From: Roseiarcus sp963832305
GTDB lineage: Bacteria; Pseudomonadota; Alphaproteobacteria; Rhizobiales; Beijerinckiaceae
Length of the DNA: 64,000 nucleotides
NCBI GenBank assembly: GCA_963832305.1
Contig: CAWHTU010000021.1
Location: 62,001 to 126,000 of the forward strand
Direction of reading: 5' to 3'
The notes under the pieces were generated by a model. It saw only the letters and a list, made by a program, of their open reading frames with translations, made no database searches and had not been told where the DNA came from. Below, piece after piece: positions 35,239-43,279 of this stretch (position 1 is the first letter of the stretch; every line of letters begins with the position of its first letter). A program made the position numbers and the translations under genes.

Positions 35239-35417
35239 GGATTGCGAGGCTTGTCTGCGCTGCGCGAAATGTTCTGGCGCGCCTGGCCGAAACAAAACGA
35301 ATATTTCGTCGTCATCGAAGCGCAGGATTAATCGATCTCAAGGAAGGATGAACGGACCTTCTGTCAAGCAATCCCGCAATCGCTAGCGGTCCGCCAAAGT
35401 CAAAGCTTGGACCAGTC

Positions 35418-36491
35418 TCAAGGCGTGATCGCCACCTTCAACACGCCGTCCCGCTGATGGCCGAACAGTTCATAAGCCTGCTCGATCTGATCAAGCTTGA
35501 ACCGATGTGTGACCAGCGGCCGTAAATCGACGCGCCCCTTGGAGATTGCCGACATCAGGCGCCGCATGCGCTCCTTGCCTCCCGGACAAAGCGTTGTGAC
35601 GATCGATAGATCAGAGAGACCGGCGCCGAAGGGACCAAGGGGTATTGTTAGATCGGACGAATAGACCCCGAGGCTTGACAACATTCCGCCCGGGCGCAGA
35701 ACGCGCAGCGCGGATTCGAACGTCGATTGAGTTCCCAACGCCTCAATCGCGACGTCGACGCCGCGGCCGTCCGTCAGGCGCATGATTTCGGCGACCGGAT
35801 CGGTCTCTTTGAAATTGATGCTATGGTCGGCGCCGAGACGTCTCGACATCGCCAATCGCTCGGGCAGCGCGTCGACGGCGATGATCGTCGTCGCGCCGCA
35901 TAGCTTCGCGCCTGCCGTCGCGCAAAGTCCGATCGGCCCCTGAGCGAAGACCGCGACTGCGTCCCCGATTTTCGCACCCGCGCGCTCTGCGCCGCTGAAT
36001 CCGGTCGACATGATGTCCGGACACATCAACACCTGTTCGTCGCTAAGTTCATCGGGCACGGGCGCGAGATTGACCATGGCGTCAGGAACGCGGACGAATT
36101 CGGCTTGGCAGCCGTCAATCGTATTCCCGAATTTCCACCCGCCGATCGCTTTGAAGCCGTGTTTCTCGCCCGGTCCGTCCTGGCTCAGGCAACCGCACAA
36201 GCAGGCGCTGCTGTGGCCGCTCGGCGTGATCGCGCCAGCGATGACTCGTTGCCCCTCGCGAAAGCCGGTGACGGACGACCCAAGCTTTTCGATCACGCCA
36301 ACCGGCTCGTGACCGATCGTTAAACCCCGCGCCACCGGATACTCGCCCTTGAGAATATGGATGTCGGTGCCGCATATGGTCGTGGTTGTCATGCGCATCA
36401 GCGCGTCGAGCGGACCGATATCTGGGATCGACTTTTCGTCGAGCGCGATCCGGCCCGGTTTGATGAAGATCGCTGCCTTCATTTTTGCCAT
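35418..36491 (-). CDS. Zinc-dependent alcohol dehydrogenase (MDR family)
   Basis: 357 residues. GroES-like catalytic domain with zinc ligands in TICGTDIH and IGHEPVG, then a Rossmann domain (AVFAQGPIGLCATAGAKLCGATTIIAVD). The structural-zinc loop usually has four Cys; here HSSACLCGCLSQDG keeps only some, as in the tetrameric secondary-alcohol/threonine-dehydrogenase branch. AGGAGG 6 bases before the ATG at 36491 fixes the start. Substrate not predictable; a role in fermentative redox balance under low oxygen fits the neighbours. Confidence 0.88.
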   Translation of the reverse strand: MAKMKAAIFIKPGRIALDEKSIPDIGPLDALMRMTTTTICGTDIHILKGEYPVARGLTIGHEPVGVIEKLGSSVTGFREGQRVIAGAITPSGHSSACLCGCLSQDGPGEKHGFKAIGGWKFGNTIDGCQAEFVRVPDAMVNLAPVPDELSDEQVLMCPDIMSTGFSGAERAGAKIGDAVAVFAQGPIGLCATAGAKLCGATTIIAVDALPERLAMSRRLGADHSINFKETDPVAEIMRLTDGRGVDVAIEALGTQSTFESALRVLRPGGMLSSLGVYSSDLTIPLGPFGAGLSDLSIVTTLCPGGKERMRRLMSAISKGRVDLRPLVTHRFKLDQIEQAYELFGHQRDGVLKVAITP

Positions 36492-36756
36492 CCGTAGCCT
36501 CCTGATTTATTGATCGCTGAGGCAGTGGTTCGAGCGCCTGACCTCGACTCACACGCCAATGTTTCGGCGCGCGTCGCCACCGTGCTGCTCTTTTCGCGGC
36601 GTGCGAGACAGAATAAGTTATGAGCAGTTATACGATCCGCGGCCCTTAGCATTGACGCAGATCGATGAACGCATAGCGTCCGCCATTAAAAAAGTGAGGT
36701 TGCTCGCGTTGGAAGCCCGCTGGGTTCCCAGGCTGCTCTTGCCGATCCTCTCCCCG

Positions 36757-37109
36757 ATGTTTCTTGTCGTGTTTCAGGTTCTCGGCGTAGCGGTCGCGCA
36801 AGCAGCTACCCGCGATAGCATTGACGTTAACCAGGTCGCCACGGGTCACAGGCTGGCGCTCGAGATGCAGCGCCTGCCATGTCGCCGCGCCAGACCAAAC
36901 GGCGCCGCCAATATTGCGCAATCCGACTCCCAGTCTTGAGTTCGATCGCGAGCAGACCAGGGACCAGCACAACCTCCGTTCAGAATTTTCTGCTGACCAT
37001 TCATCTCTCATTGGCGAACGGAAAGGACATGCCGAACCCGCAACTCACCGAGGACGAGGCGCGCGACGTCGCTGCCTATGTCATGAGCTTGCGAAAAAAG
37101 AAGGACTAG
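36757..37109 (+). pseudogene. Degenerate c-type cytochrome gene
   Basis: Three consecutive frames together encode a small monohaem cytochrome c: signal peptide MFLVVFQVLGVAVAQA with DVNQVATGHRLALE, then haem site CSACHVAAPDQTAPPILRNPTPS, then IASRPGTSTTSVQNFLLTIH and MPNPQLTEDEARDVAAYVMSL with the axial Met. Frame changes are needed near 36867 and 36930, one extra base each. Remnant of a soluble electron carrier of the respiratory section. Confidence 0.75.
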
Positions 37110-37222
37110 AAAGAGCGGAGCCACGGCTAGGCGGCTCTCTTGTTCCCGAATAGGCGCAGCGGCGCTGTCGCGCGCGGTGCGATTGCCGACTTCGAAACCG
37201 GACGTTGGACGCAGCGCCTCTA

Positions 37223-38276
37223 GAGCGGTCTGATTTTGGCTTGAATCGGGTGGGGATTCCCGAATTGCCTTGGTTGTGATTTAAACTCCTGGCTGGGTGG
37301 AGGTCAGCAGGAGATGCCGAAGCCTTTTTCTCAAGATTTGCGCAACCGCGTGATCGATGCGGTTAGGAAGGGCGGGATGAGCTGCCGGGCCGCGGCGCGC
37401 CGTTACGAGGTGAGCGAGTTGACGGCGATCAAGTGGCTTGAGCGCTACCGACGCGACGGCTTGCGCGGACCGGTGGGACACGGCGGCCATCGTCCTTCGG
37501 CCTTGATGCCGCACCGGGAGTTCCTCGAGGCCGCGCGCGCCGAGAAGTCGGACCTCACGCTTCAAAAGCTGTGCGACCGGCTTCGCTCCGAGAAGGGCGT
37601 CAAGGCCGACACCTCGATGATGAGCCGGTTCTTCCGCCGGATCGGCGTCACGCTCAAAAAAAGACGCTCGTCGCGCGCGAACAAGACCGGGCGGACATCC
37701 GCCGGCATCGGACGCGCTGGCGAACCTATCAGAGCCGCATCGATCCCGCCCGCCTCGTCTTTATCGACGAGACCTGGGCCAAAACCAACATGACCCGCCT
37801 CTACGGCTGGGCGCCGAAGGGAGAGCGCCTCATCGACAAGGTCCCGCACAGCCACTGGGAGACCGCGACCTTCCTCGCCGCTTTGCGCTCAGACCGCATC
37901 GACGCGCCCTGCCTGTTCGACGGCCCCATCAACGGCGAGCGCTTTCGCGCCTATGTCGAACAGTTCCTCGTCCCGACGCTCAAGGCCGGCGATGTCGTGA
38001 TCCTCGACAATCTCGGCTCGCACAAAGGCAAGGCCGTGCGGAAGGCGATCCGCGACGTCGGAGCTCGCCTCGTCTTCCTGCCGAAATACTCCCCTGACCT
38101 CAACCCGATCGAACAGCTCTTCGCCAAGTTCAAAACCCTGCTGCGAAAAGTCGGAGCGCGAACCTACGAGGCCATCTCCGCCGCCTGCGGCGAAATCCTC
38201 AAACGCTTTCCCGCAAGCGAATGCGCCGCCTACCTCAGAAACGCAGGCTATGCGTAAAACCAAAAGCAACGCGCTC
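37223..38276 (+). mobile_element. IS630-family insertion sequence
   Basis: About 1.05 kb bounded by TA dinucleotides (37221-37222 and 38277-38278), the target duplicated by IS630 elements. The ends are related inverted repeats: left GAGCGGTCTGATTTTGG, right (reverse complement) GAGCGCGTTGCTTTTGG. It contains one transposase gene in two frames. Inserted between the cytochrome c relic and ybgE. Confidence 0.85.
37314..38257 (+). CDS. IS630 transposase, two frames joined by likely -1 frameshifting
   Basis: The N-terminal frame (37314-37793) begins MPKPFSQDLRNRVIDAVRKGG and holds the paired-like helix-turn-helix (CRAAARRYEVSELTAIKWLERY). The catalytic frame continues to 38257 with the DDE residues in LVFIDETWAKTN, VVILDNLGSHK and YSPDLNPIEQLFAKFK. 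A run of seven A at 37656-37662 (CTCAAAAAAAGACG) lies where the frames meet; slipping back one base gives KKTLVAREQD and a full-length protein of about 315 residues. Programmed -1 frameshifting at A-runs is known for this family, so the element may be active. Confidence 0.88.
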
Positions 38277-38285
38277 TAGGCTGAG

Positions 38286-38585
38286 CTAGCGGGCGAAGAT
38301 AAGCCCTGCGCCGCCGACAAGCAGAGTCCATGCCGCGGCGGGATGCGTCAGAGCGCGTATCAGCGCGTTATTGGCCCGGAAGCCGAGGCCATAGGCGTAG
38401 GCGCTCGAGACGCCCAGCATCAGAAGCGGCAGCCCCTCGTGCAGCCTCGCCGAGGAGAGGCCGTTCAGGACGTAAGGGTCCAGAGTCAGCCCGAGGCTGA
38501 TCGCCGCCGCCGCCGCGAGCGCCGCCCCGCGGCCCCACGAGCTTGTTCGCCGGGGTTTTAAACCCTCGGGCCGCGCCAGCGTCAT
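38286..38585 (-). CDS. ybgE: YbgE-like bd-oxidase operon protein
   Basis: 99-residue membrane protein with helices around 20-40 (AALAAAAAISLGLTLDPYVL), 50-68 and 80-98. Size, hydrophobic pattern and place at the end of cydABX match the Cyd operon protein YbgE, whose function is not well defined. Its ATG overlaps the cydX stop (ATGA), so it is translated with the oxidase. Confidence 0.75.
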   Translation of the reverse strand: MTLARPEGLKPRRTSSWGRGAALAAAAAISLGLTLDPYVLNGLSSARLHEGLPLLMLGVSSAYAYGLGFRANNALIRALTHPAAAWTLLVGGAGLIFAR

Positions 38586-38692
38586 TTTGCGCTCGCGCCG
38601 GCCTTGCTCTCATGAAGCTCAAGCCACATCGCGTTGAGGATCGAAAACGTCGCCGCGAAGCCGGTTCCGAGAACCCAGGCAAAATACCACAT
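38582..38692 (-). CDS. cydX: Small bd-oxidase subunit CydX
   Basis: 36 residues, beginning MWYFAWVLGTGFAATFSI and ending LHESKAGASAK. The MWYFAWVLG start is the CydX signature, and the single membrane helix with a following acidic Glu-containing segment fits. CydX stabilises the CydAB haem site. It lies 13 bases after the cydB stop and overlaps ybgE by ATGA. Confidence 0.92.
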   Translation of the reverse strand: MWYFAWVLGTGFAATFSILNAMWLELHESKAGASAK

Positions 38693-38705
38693 CGAGCATG
38701 CCCTT

Positions 38706-39848
38706 TCAGTACACGCCGCTTGAGTTGGCGGCGACATAGGCGGCCGTCACGCGGCCGCGCAGCACGCGATAGACCCAAGCGGTGTAGACGAGCACGATCG
38801 GCAGGAAGACCAACGTCGCGATCAGCATGATGAATAGGGTCAACCGGCTCGACGAGGCGTCCCAGACGATCAGGCTTGCGCTCGGATCGAGCGATGACGG
38901 GAGCAGGAAGGGAAAGATGCTGAGTCCCGCCGTCGCGATCACTCCCGCGACGCTCAGCGCGCTGGCCACGATCGCAAACGCATAAGACTTCGGCGACCGG
39001 AGCAGGACAATCGTCAGGATCGCGCCCCCAAAGCCAAGGATCGGGGCGGCGAGCGTCAGCGGCTGTTGTCCGTAGTTCGCAAGCCAAGCGCCAGAGCTTG
39101 TCGCCACATGTTTGAGGAGCGGGTTTGACGGACCGTCGTGCGCGACGGGGCCCTGGATTACGTATCCGTCGATGAGAAAGGCGACCCAAATGCCGCCGAT
39201 CGCGAACAGCGCGATAAGGACCATTGCTGCTCGGGCGGCGAAATAGGCCGCCCGGGCGGCGACAGGCTCCTCGGCCTTGAGCGCGAGATACGCTCCGCCA
39301 TGCATGGTCAACATCGCGACACTCACCAGGCCGCACAGCAGCGCAAAGGGATTAAGCAGACCGAGAAGATTGCCCTCGTAGGTCATGCGCATCGTCTCAT
39401 CGAAGCGGAAGGGCACGCCTTGAAGGACATTGCCGAACGCGACGCCGAAGATCAGCGCGGGGACCAGACCGCCGACAAACAGCACCCAATCCCACACCTC
39501 CCGCCAGGTGGGATCGGTGAGCTTCGACCGGTACTTGAACCCGGCCGGCCGCAGGATAAGCGCGCACAGAACCAGGAACATAGCGAGATAGAAGCCGGAA
39601 AAGGCGACCGCGTAGAGTGGCGGCCATGCCGCGAAGATCGCGCCGCCTCCGAGGATTAGCCAGACCTGATTGCCCTCCCAGACGGGACCGACCGTGTTGA
39701 TGACGATACGTCGCTCGACGTCCGTCTTGCCCACAAACGGCAACAGGATCGCGGTTCCCAGGTCGAAACCGTCCATTACGGCGACGCCGATAAGAAGGAT
39801 CCCAAGAAGCGCCCACCAGATAAGGCGCAGAATCTCGTAGCTCGGCAT
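38706..39848 (-). CDS. cydB: Cytochrome bd ubiquinol oxidase subunit II
   Basis: 380-residue integral membrane protein with about nine helices. It starts MPSYEILRLIWWALLGILLIG and has VMDGFDLGTAILLPFVGKTDVERRI, a CydB hallmark, and NTVGPVWEGNQVWLILGGGAIFAAWP. Forms the heterodimer with CydA, reducing oxygen to water with quinol, with high oxygen affinity and no proton pumping. 18 bases after cydA. Confidence 0.97.
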   Translation of the reverse strand: MPSYEILRLIWWALLGILLIGVAVMDGFDLGTAILLPFVGKTDVERRIVINTVGPVWEGNQVWLILGGGAIFAAWPPLYAVAFSGFYLAMFLVLCALILRPAGFKYRSKLTDPTWREVWDWVLFVGGLVPALIFGVAFGNVLQGVPFRFDETMRMTYEGNLLGLLNPFALLCGLVSVAMLTMHGGAYLALKAEEPVAARAAYFAARAAMVLIALFAIGGIWVAFLIDGYVIQGPVAHDGPSNPLLKHVATSSGAWLANYGQQPLTLAAPILGFGGAILTIVLLRSPKSYAFAIVASALSVAGVIATAGLSIFPFLLPSSLDPSASLIVWDASSSRLTLFIMLIATLVFLPIVLVYTAWVYRVLRGRVTAAYVAANSSGVY

Positions 39849-39866
39849 GATCGAACCTCTCGAAAC

Positions 39867-41441
39867 TCACTCGGCTGGAACGACGAGCATCGGCGCGAGC
39901 TCTTTTACGCCGCCTTCGGCGACGAAGTCCGGCCCGATGCGCACCGTCTTCACCATCAGATAGATTTCGACGACGAGCAGCGCCGAATAAAAGGCGATGA
40001 AACCAATGAGAGTTGTTGCCACATTGGCAGCCGACAGGCTTGAAACGGCCATGAACGTGGGGAGCACGCCTTCGATGACCCAAGGCTGGCGGCCCACTTC
40101 GGCGACGAACCAACCGAGCTCAGACGCGATCCACGGCAAGGGAAGGGTCCACAGCGCGACGTAAAGGAACGCCCGGTATGCCTGCAGCGCGCGGGCGGAC
40201 GCGAGATAGAACGCGACGGCGAACAGGGCGATGAAGAAAAGCCCGAGCGCGACCATAAAGCGGAAACTCCAGAAGAGGGGCGAGACCTCAGGCACGGTGC
40301 TCCACGCCGCCTGCGTGATCTCGGCGTCGGAGGCGTTGAGCACGTCGGGTCGCGCCTTCTTCAGGAGCAGGGCATAGCCGAGATCGTCGGCGTGGTCGGT
40401 AAGACGCGCCCGTGCTCCGGCGTCGGTGCTGTCGGCCCGCAGTCTTTGCAGCGCTTCATAGGCGATAAGGCCGGAATGGATGCGCTGGCCGGCGTTGGCG
40501 ACGAGCTGGTTGATTCCGGGAACCTCCCCGCTGATCGAACGAGTCGCGATCAGGCCGAGCATCCAGGGCACCCTTATCGCGAAGTCCGTCTGACGGGTCT
40601 CCTCGTTCGGCAACCCGAAGACCGTGAAGGACGCCGGCGCAGGCTCTGTGTTCCACATCGCCTCGATCGCAGCGATCTTCATCTTCTGGTTCTCGCTGTC
40701 CATGTAGCCGCTTTCGTCGCCGAGGACGACGACCGACAACGCCGACGCGAGGCCAAAGCTGGCCGCGACCGTCATCGAACGCTTGGCGAGTTCGATGTGC
40801 TGCTGTTTCAGGAGATAGTATGCGGAGATCGCCAGAACGAAGACCGAGCCGGTCACATACCCGGCGCTTACCGTGTGAACAAATTTTGCCTGCGCGGCGG
40901 GATTGAAGATTACAGCCGCGAAGTCGGTAACCTCCATGCGCATCGTATCTGGGTTGAAGCGCGCGCCCACCGGATGCTGCATCCAGCCGTTGGCGACGAG
41001 GATCCACAAAGCGGACAGATTGGAGCCGAGGGCAACGAGCCACGTCACTGCCAGATGGGTGATTTTCGATAGCCGATCCCATCCGAAAAAGAATAGGCCG
41101 ATGAAGGTCGCCTCTAGGAAGAAGGCCATCAGGCCCTCGATCGCGAGCGGCGCTCCGAAAACGTCGCCGACGTAATGGCTGTAATAAGCCCAGTTCATCC
41201 CAAACTGGAACTCCATCGTGATGCCGGTCGCCACCCCCATCGCGAAATTGATGCCGAACAGAAGGCCCCAGAATTTCGTCATCTGCCGCCAGATCTCCCG
41301 GCCCGTCATGACGTAGACGCTTTCCATCACGCCCAGAAGCACGGACAAGCCGAGCGTCAGCGGCACGAAGAGAAAGTGATACATGGCGGTGAGGCCGAAC
41401 TGCAGCCGCGAGAGCTGCACAACGTCGAGAGTGGTGGTCAC
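39867..41441 (-). CDS. cydA: Cytochrome bd ubiquinol oxidase subunit I
   Basis: 524 residues, close in length to E. coli CydA (522), so the long Q-loop class rather than the short CIO type. His22 in LTAMYHFLFVPLTLG is the haem b595-type ligand, and GRQPWVIEGVLPT near the C-terminus is the CydA signature. It binds haems b558, b595 and d and oxidises ubiquinol. The start is a GTG at 41441 that overlaps the cydP stop (GTGA). An FNR/FixK box lies upstream at 41656. Confidence 0.97.
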   Translation of the reverse strand: MTTTLDVVQLSRLQFGLTAMYHFLFVPLTLGLSVLLGVMESVYVMTGREIWRQMTKFWGLLFGINFAMGVATGITMEFQFGMNWAYYSHYVGDVFGAPLAIEGLMAFFLEATFIGLFFFGWDRLSKITHLAVTWLVALGSNLSALWILVANGWMQHPVGARFNPDTMRMEVTDFAAVIFNPAAQAKFVHTVSAGYVTGSVFVLAISAYYLLKQQHIELAKRSMTVAASFGLASALSVVVLGDESGYMDSENQKMKIAAIEAMWNTEPAPASFTVFGLPNEETRQTDFAIRVPWMLGLIATRSISGEVPGINQLVANAGQRIHSGLIAYEALQRLRADSTDAGARARLTDHADDLGYALLLKKARPDVLNASDAEITQAAWSTVPEVSPLFWSFRFMVALGLFFIALFAVAFYLASARALQAYRAFLYVALWTLPLPWIASELGWFVAEVGRQPWVIEGVLPTFMAVSSLSAANVATTLIGFIAFYSALLVVEIYLMVKTVRIGPDFVAEGGVKELAPMLVVPAE

Positions 41442-41620
41442 GGCGACGAGTTCCCCGATTGGCGGCCAAAGGACGACAGGTCAAAACGCGCCGCGATGCT
41501 GCCGGCGTCAATTCTCGGACGCTGATGCGGTCCAAACAGGAACATCGCGGCAGCGATCGCCAAGACCAATTTGACGGCGACCACGACGGCGACATCGCGC
41601 GCAAGAGCATTCCTAGGCAT
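41438..41620 (-). CDS. cydP: CydP-like small membrane protein preceding cydA
   Basis: 60 residues with one membrane helix (DVAVVVAVKLVLAIAAAMFLF) followed by GPHQRPRIDAGSIAARF. Size, helix and position directly before cydA match the putative small oxidase subunit CydP. AAGAGG 3 bases before the ATG at 41620 is a usable ribosome-binding site, and its stop overlaps the cydA GTG. I know the family mainly by context, so the symbol is probable rather than certain. Confidence 0.72.
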   Translation of the reverse strand: MPRNALARDVAVVVAVKLVLAIAAAMFLFGPHQRPRIDAGSIAARFDLSSFGRQSGNSSP

Positions 41621-41655
41621 TGCCTCTTCATTCGCCGCCGCCGCGAAAAGACGCT

Positions 41656-41669
41656 TTGATCTAGATCAT
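41656..41669 (-). promoter_or_regulatory. FNR/FixK box before cydP-cydA
   Basis: TTGATCTAGATCAT matches the TTGAT-N4-ATCAA consensus with one mismatch. Its centre is 42 bases before the cydP start codon. A Crp/Fnr protein such as the one at 32545 is the likely binder. The short distance leaves little room for a class II promoter plus leader, so the exact mode of control is unclear. Confidence 0.75.
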
Positions 41670-41737
41670 TTTTCTCTCGCAAACATTCGTTGATCCGCTC
41701 AACCAGGCGCGAAACCGCCAAGACCCGCGGTTGATCT

Positions 41738-41884
41738 CCAATGTCAGGACGCGAGTGCAAAATGGCGGAACGGGGGCAGATTCGCGGGCTTGTCGATGGG
41801 CCGCTGACGCTCGACAATGCGATCAGTCCTTAAGCCGCGATGATCAAAAAGCTCGTGTCCCTGGCTGCCGGGCGCGCCAATGTC
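41738..41884 (+). pseudogene. Phosphate acetyl/butyryltransferase gene fragment
   Basis: Encodes QDASAKMAERGQIRGLVDGP, then LTLDNAISP, a stop (TAA at about 41831), and AAMIKKLVSLAAGRANVL. This is the GxVDGPLAFDNAxS..AGRADxL region of phosphotransacetylases, including those fused to enoyl-CoA hydratase domains. Only about 49 codons remain, with an internal stop and abrupt junction to the integrase fragment. Relic of an acetate-producing fermentative gene. Confidence 0.75.
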
Positions 41885-42259
41885 CTCCCCGGCGACGACC
41901 TTGCTTTCCGTGTAGTGTCCCTCGATCGCGCGCCCTGGGCGAACGCCACTCCGGTTCGCGAAATCTTCCGTGAAGCCTGTGCGCGGGCGGGTTTGCCGTA
42001 TTTCAATCCGCACCTGTTTCGGAACACGCTCGTTCAGGTCGCCTATGACCGGAAACTCAACGTCGAAGCATTTAAGGCGTGGTCGCAGAACCTCGGGCAC
42101 GAAAGCTGCCTGACGACGTTTTCCAGTTACGGGCAGATTCCGCCAGCTCGCCAGGCGGACATCATTCGCCGGCTCGCTCCAGGGACAGAGGCGTCCAACA
42201 ATCTGATCGAGCCCGCGCTTCTGAGACAACTGGCCGACGTATTGGAGCGGGCGAAGTGA
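41885..42259 (+). pseudogene. 3' fragment of a tyrosine recombinase
   Basis: About 125 codons related to the 3' end of the gene at 28403-29548: GDDLAFRVVSLDRAPWANA, FNPHLFRNTLVQVAYDR, LGHESCLTTFSSYGQIPPAR. The catalytic His, Arg and Tyr of the C-terminal region are present, but the N-terminal two thirds are missing. It is joined in frame to the phosphotransacetylase remnant, so the combined open frame (41840-42259) is a chimera, not a gene. Confidence 0.85.
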
Positions 42260-42617
42260 GTTTCCCTTTTACGCGTCCGGCGGCGACGGTTGAGCTTCCC
42301 CTATTGAGGCATAGATGGTGCGGGACACGGGCAGGAATGCGCAAATAGCGATCCTTCCGCGAGTGCGTGGCGAACATGTCAATGCGACCTCGACGCGGTC
42401 ATGTGACAAGCCGGTGTAATCGCCAGGCCATCTGGGCACTGTGGTGCAAATTTGCGAAGGAGGACATGGCTTTCGATCAGCGCGGCAAGTTATGCGCACA
42501 CGCCAACCAGTCCGCCCGGACATTGGTGGCGGTAGTGGTTTGATCTAGATCAAGGCGCATCGCCCTTTTGCCGGGCTTGATACGACTGTAGAGAACCTTC
42601 GCTCAGGAGAAACCGTT
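42260..42617 (+). promoter_or_regulatory. Intergenic region with promoter for the coiled-coil gene
   Basis: 358 bases without a gene. The right end has the FNR/FixK box (42540-42553), a possible -10 TTGATA (42577-42582) and a ribosome-binding site CAGGAG (42605-42610). Nothing was recognised in 42260-42535. Confidence 0.5.
42540..42553 (+). promoter_or_regulatory. Perfect FNR/FixK box
   Basis: TTGATCTAGATCAA is a complete palindrome of the FNR/FixK consensus. Its centre is about 33 bases before TTGATA (42577), so a transcript starting near 42588 would have the box at about -41.5, the position for class II activation. It drives the coiled-coil gene at 42618. Confidence 0.85.
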
Positions 42618-43043
42618 GTGAACGAACGCATTGATCAGTTCTGCGAAAATCTCCGAGTCAAGGTCACAAGCATTGACAACAACATGCGGGCGTTGAAGGC
42701 CAAGATCGACAACAAGGAGCGAACCGTCGAGCAGGACGTCCAATTTCACCTGGACAGCGTCAAGAAACGCATCGCGCAAGATCGTACGAAACGCGAAGCC
42801 GCGCAAGCCGACATCAAGAAGTGGGCCGAAGAACGCAAGGCGGCTACCAATGAGAAGATCGCTGAGTGGAAGGCCAAGCTGGAAAAGACCAAGCTGACGG
42901 GCCGCGCCGAAGCCGCCGAACGCTACGCCGCCGGAGCGGCCGTCGTGGCATTGGCCGCCGTGGACGAGGCTGAGCAAGCATCACTCGAAGCCTGGTTGGC
43001 GCGCAAGGACGCCGACAGTGCCCAGGGCACGAAAGCGGCCTGA
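42618..43043 (+). CDS. Predicted coiled-coil protein under FNR/FixK control
   Basis: 141 residues, no signal peptide or membrane segment. Residues about 15-95 are a charged coiled coil (SIDNNMRALKAKIDNKERTV, KKRIAQDRTKREAAQADIKK), followed by an Ala-rich helix (ERYAAGAAVVALAAVDEAEQ). GTG start with CAGGAG 7 bases upstream. Function unknown; the perfect FNR/FixK box means expression under low oxygen, possibly in a structural or stress role. Confidence 0.8.
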   Translation: MNERIDQFCENLRVKVTSIDNNMRALKAKIDNKERTVEQDVQFHLDSVKKRIAQDRTKREAAQADIKKWAEERKAATNEKIAEWKAKLEKTKLTGRAEAAERYAAGAAVVALAAVDEAEQASLEAWLARKDADSAQGTKAA

Positions 43044-43279
43044 ACGACGTTCACTTGCGAAATCGCCTACTGATTTTGTGGCGCGTGGCTTGGGTATGCC
43101 CCTTGCGGCATATGCGGCGTCGCGCGGCTCACTCGACGATCGCAAGCGCGCCCGCTGCGACGAGGCCAAGAAGCTTCAAGCGCGACTTCAGGAAGCTCCG
43201 CGAACGCGGCCCCAAAGGGGTCTTGGCGCGCTCGTCATAGCCGCCGCCGGTCAGTGCGACTTTCAGACGCATTGCCCAC

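Noticed and set aside
36492..36545. TTGATCGCTGAGG upstream of the alcohol dehydrogenase as an FNR box
   Set aside because: Only the first half-site TTGAT is present; the second half (ATCAA) is absent.
41840..42259. 139-codon gene with integrase-like C-terminus
   Set aside because: The frame begins inside a phosphotransacetylase remnant just after its stop codon and joins a 5'-truncated recombinase, so it is a chimeric relic.
43043..43279. Possible small gene between the coiled-coil protein and the hydrolase
   Set aside because: Frames at 43018-43362 and 43055-43240 overlap in all registers, lack start signals and look like non-coding GC-rich sequence.
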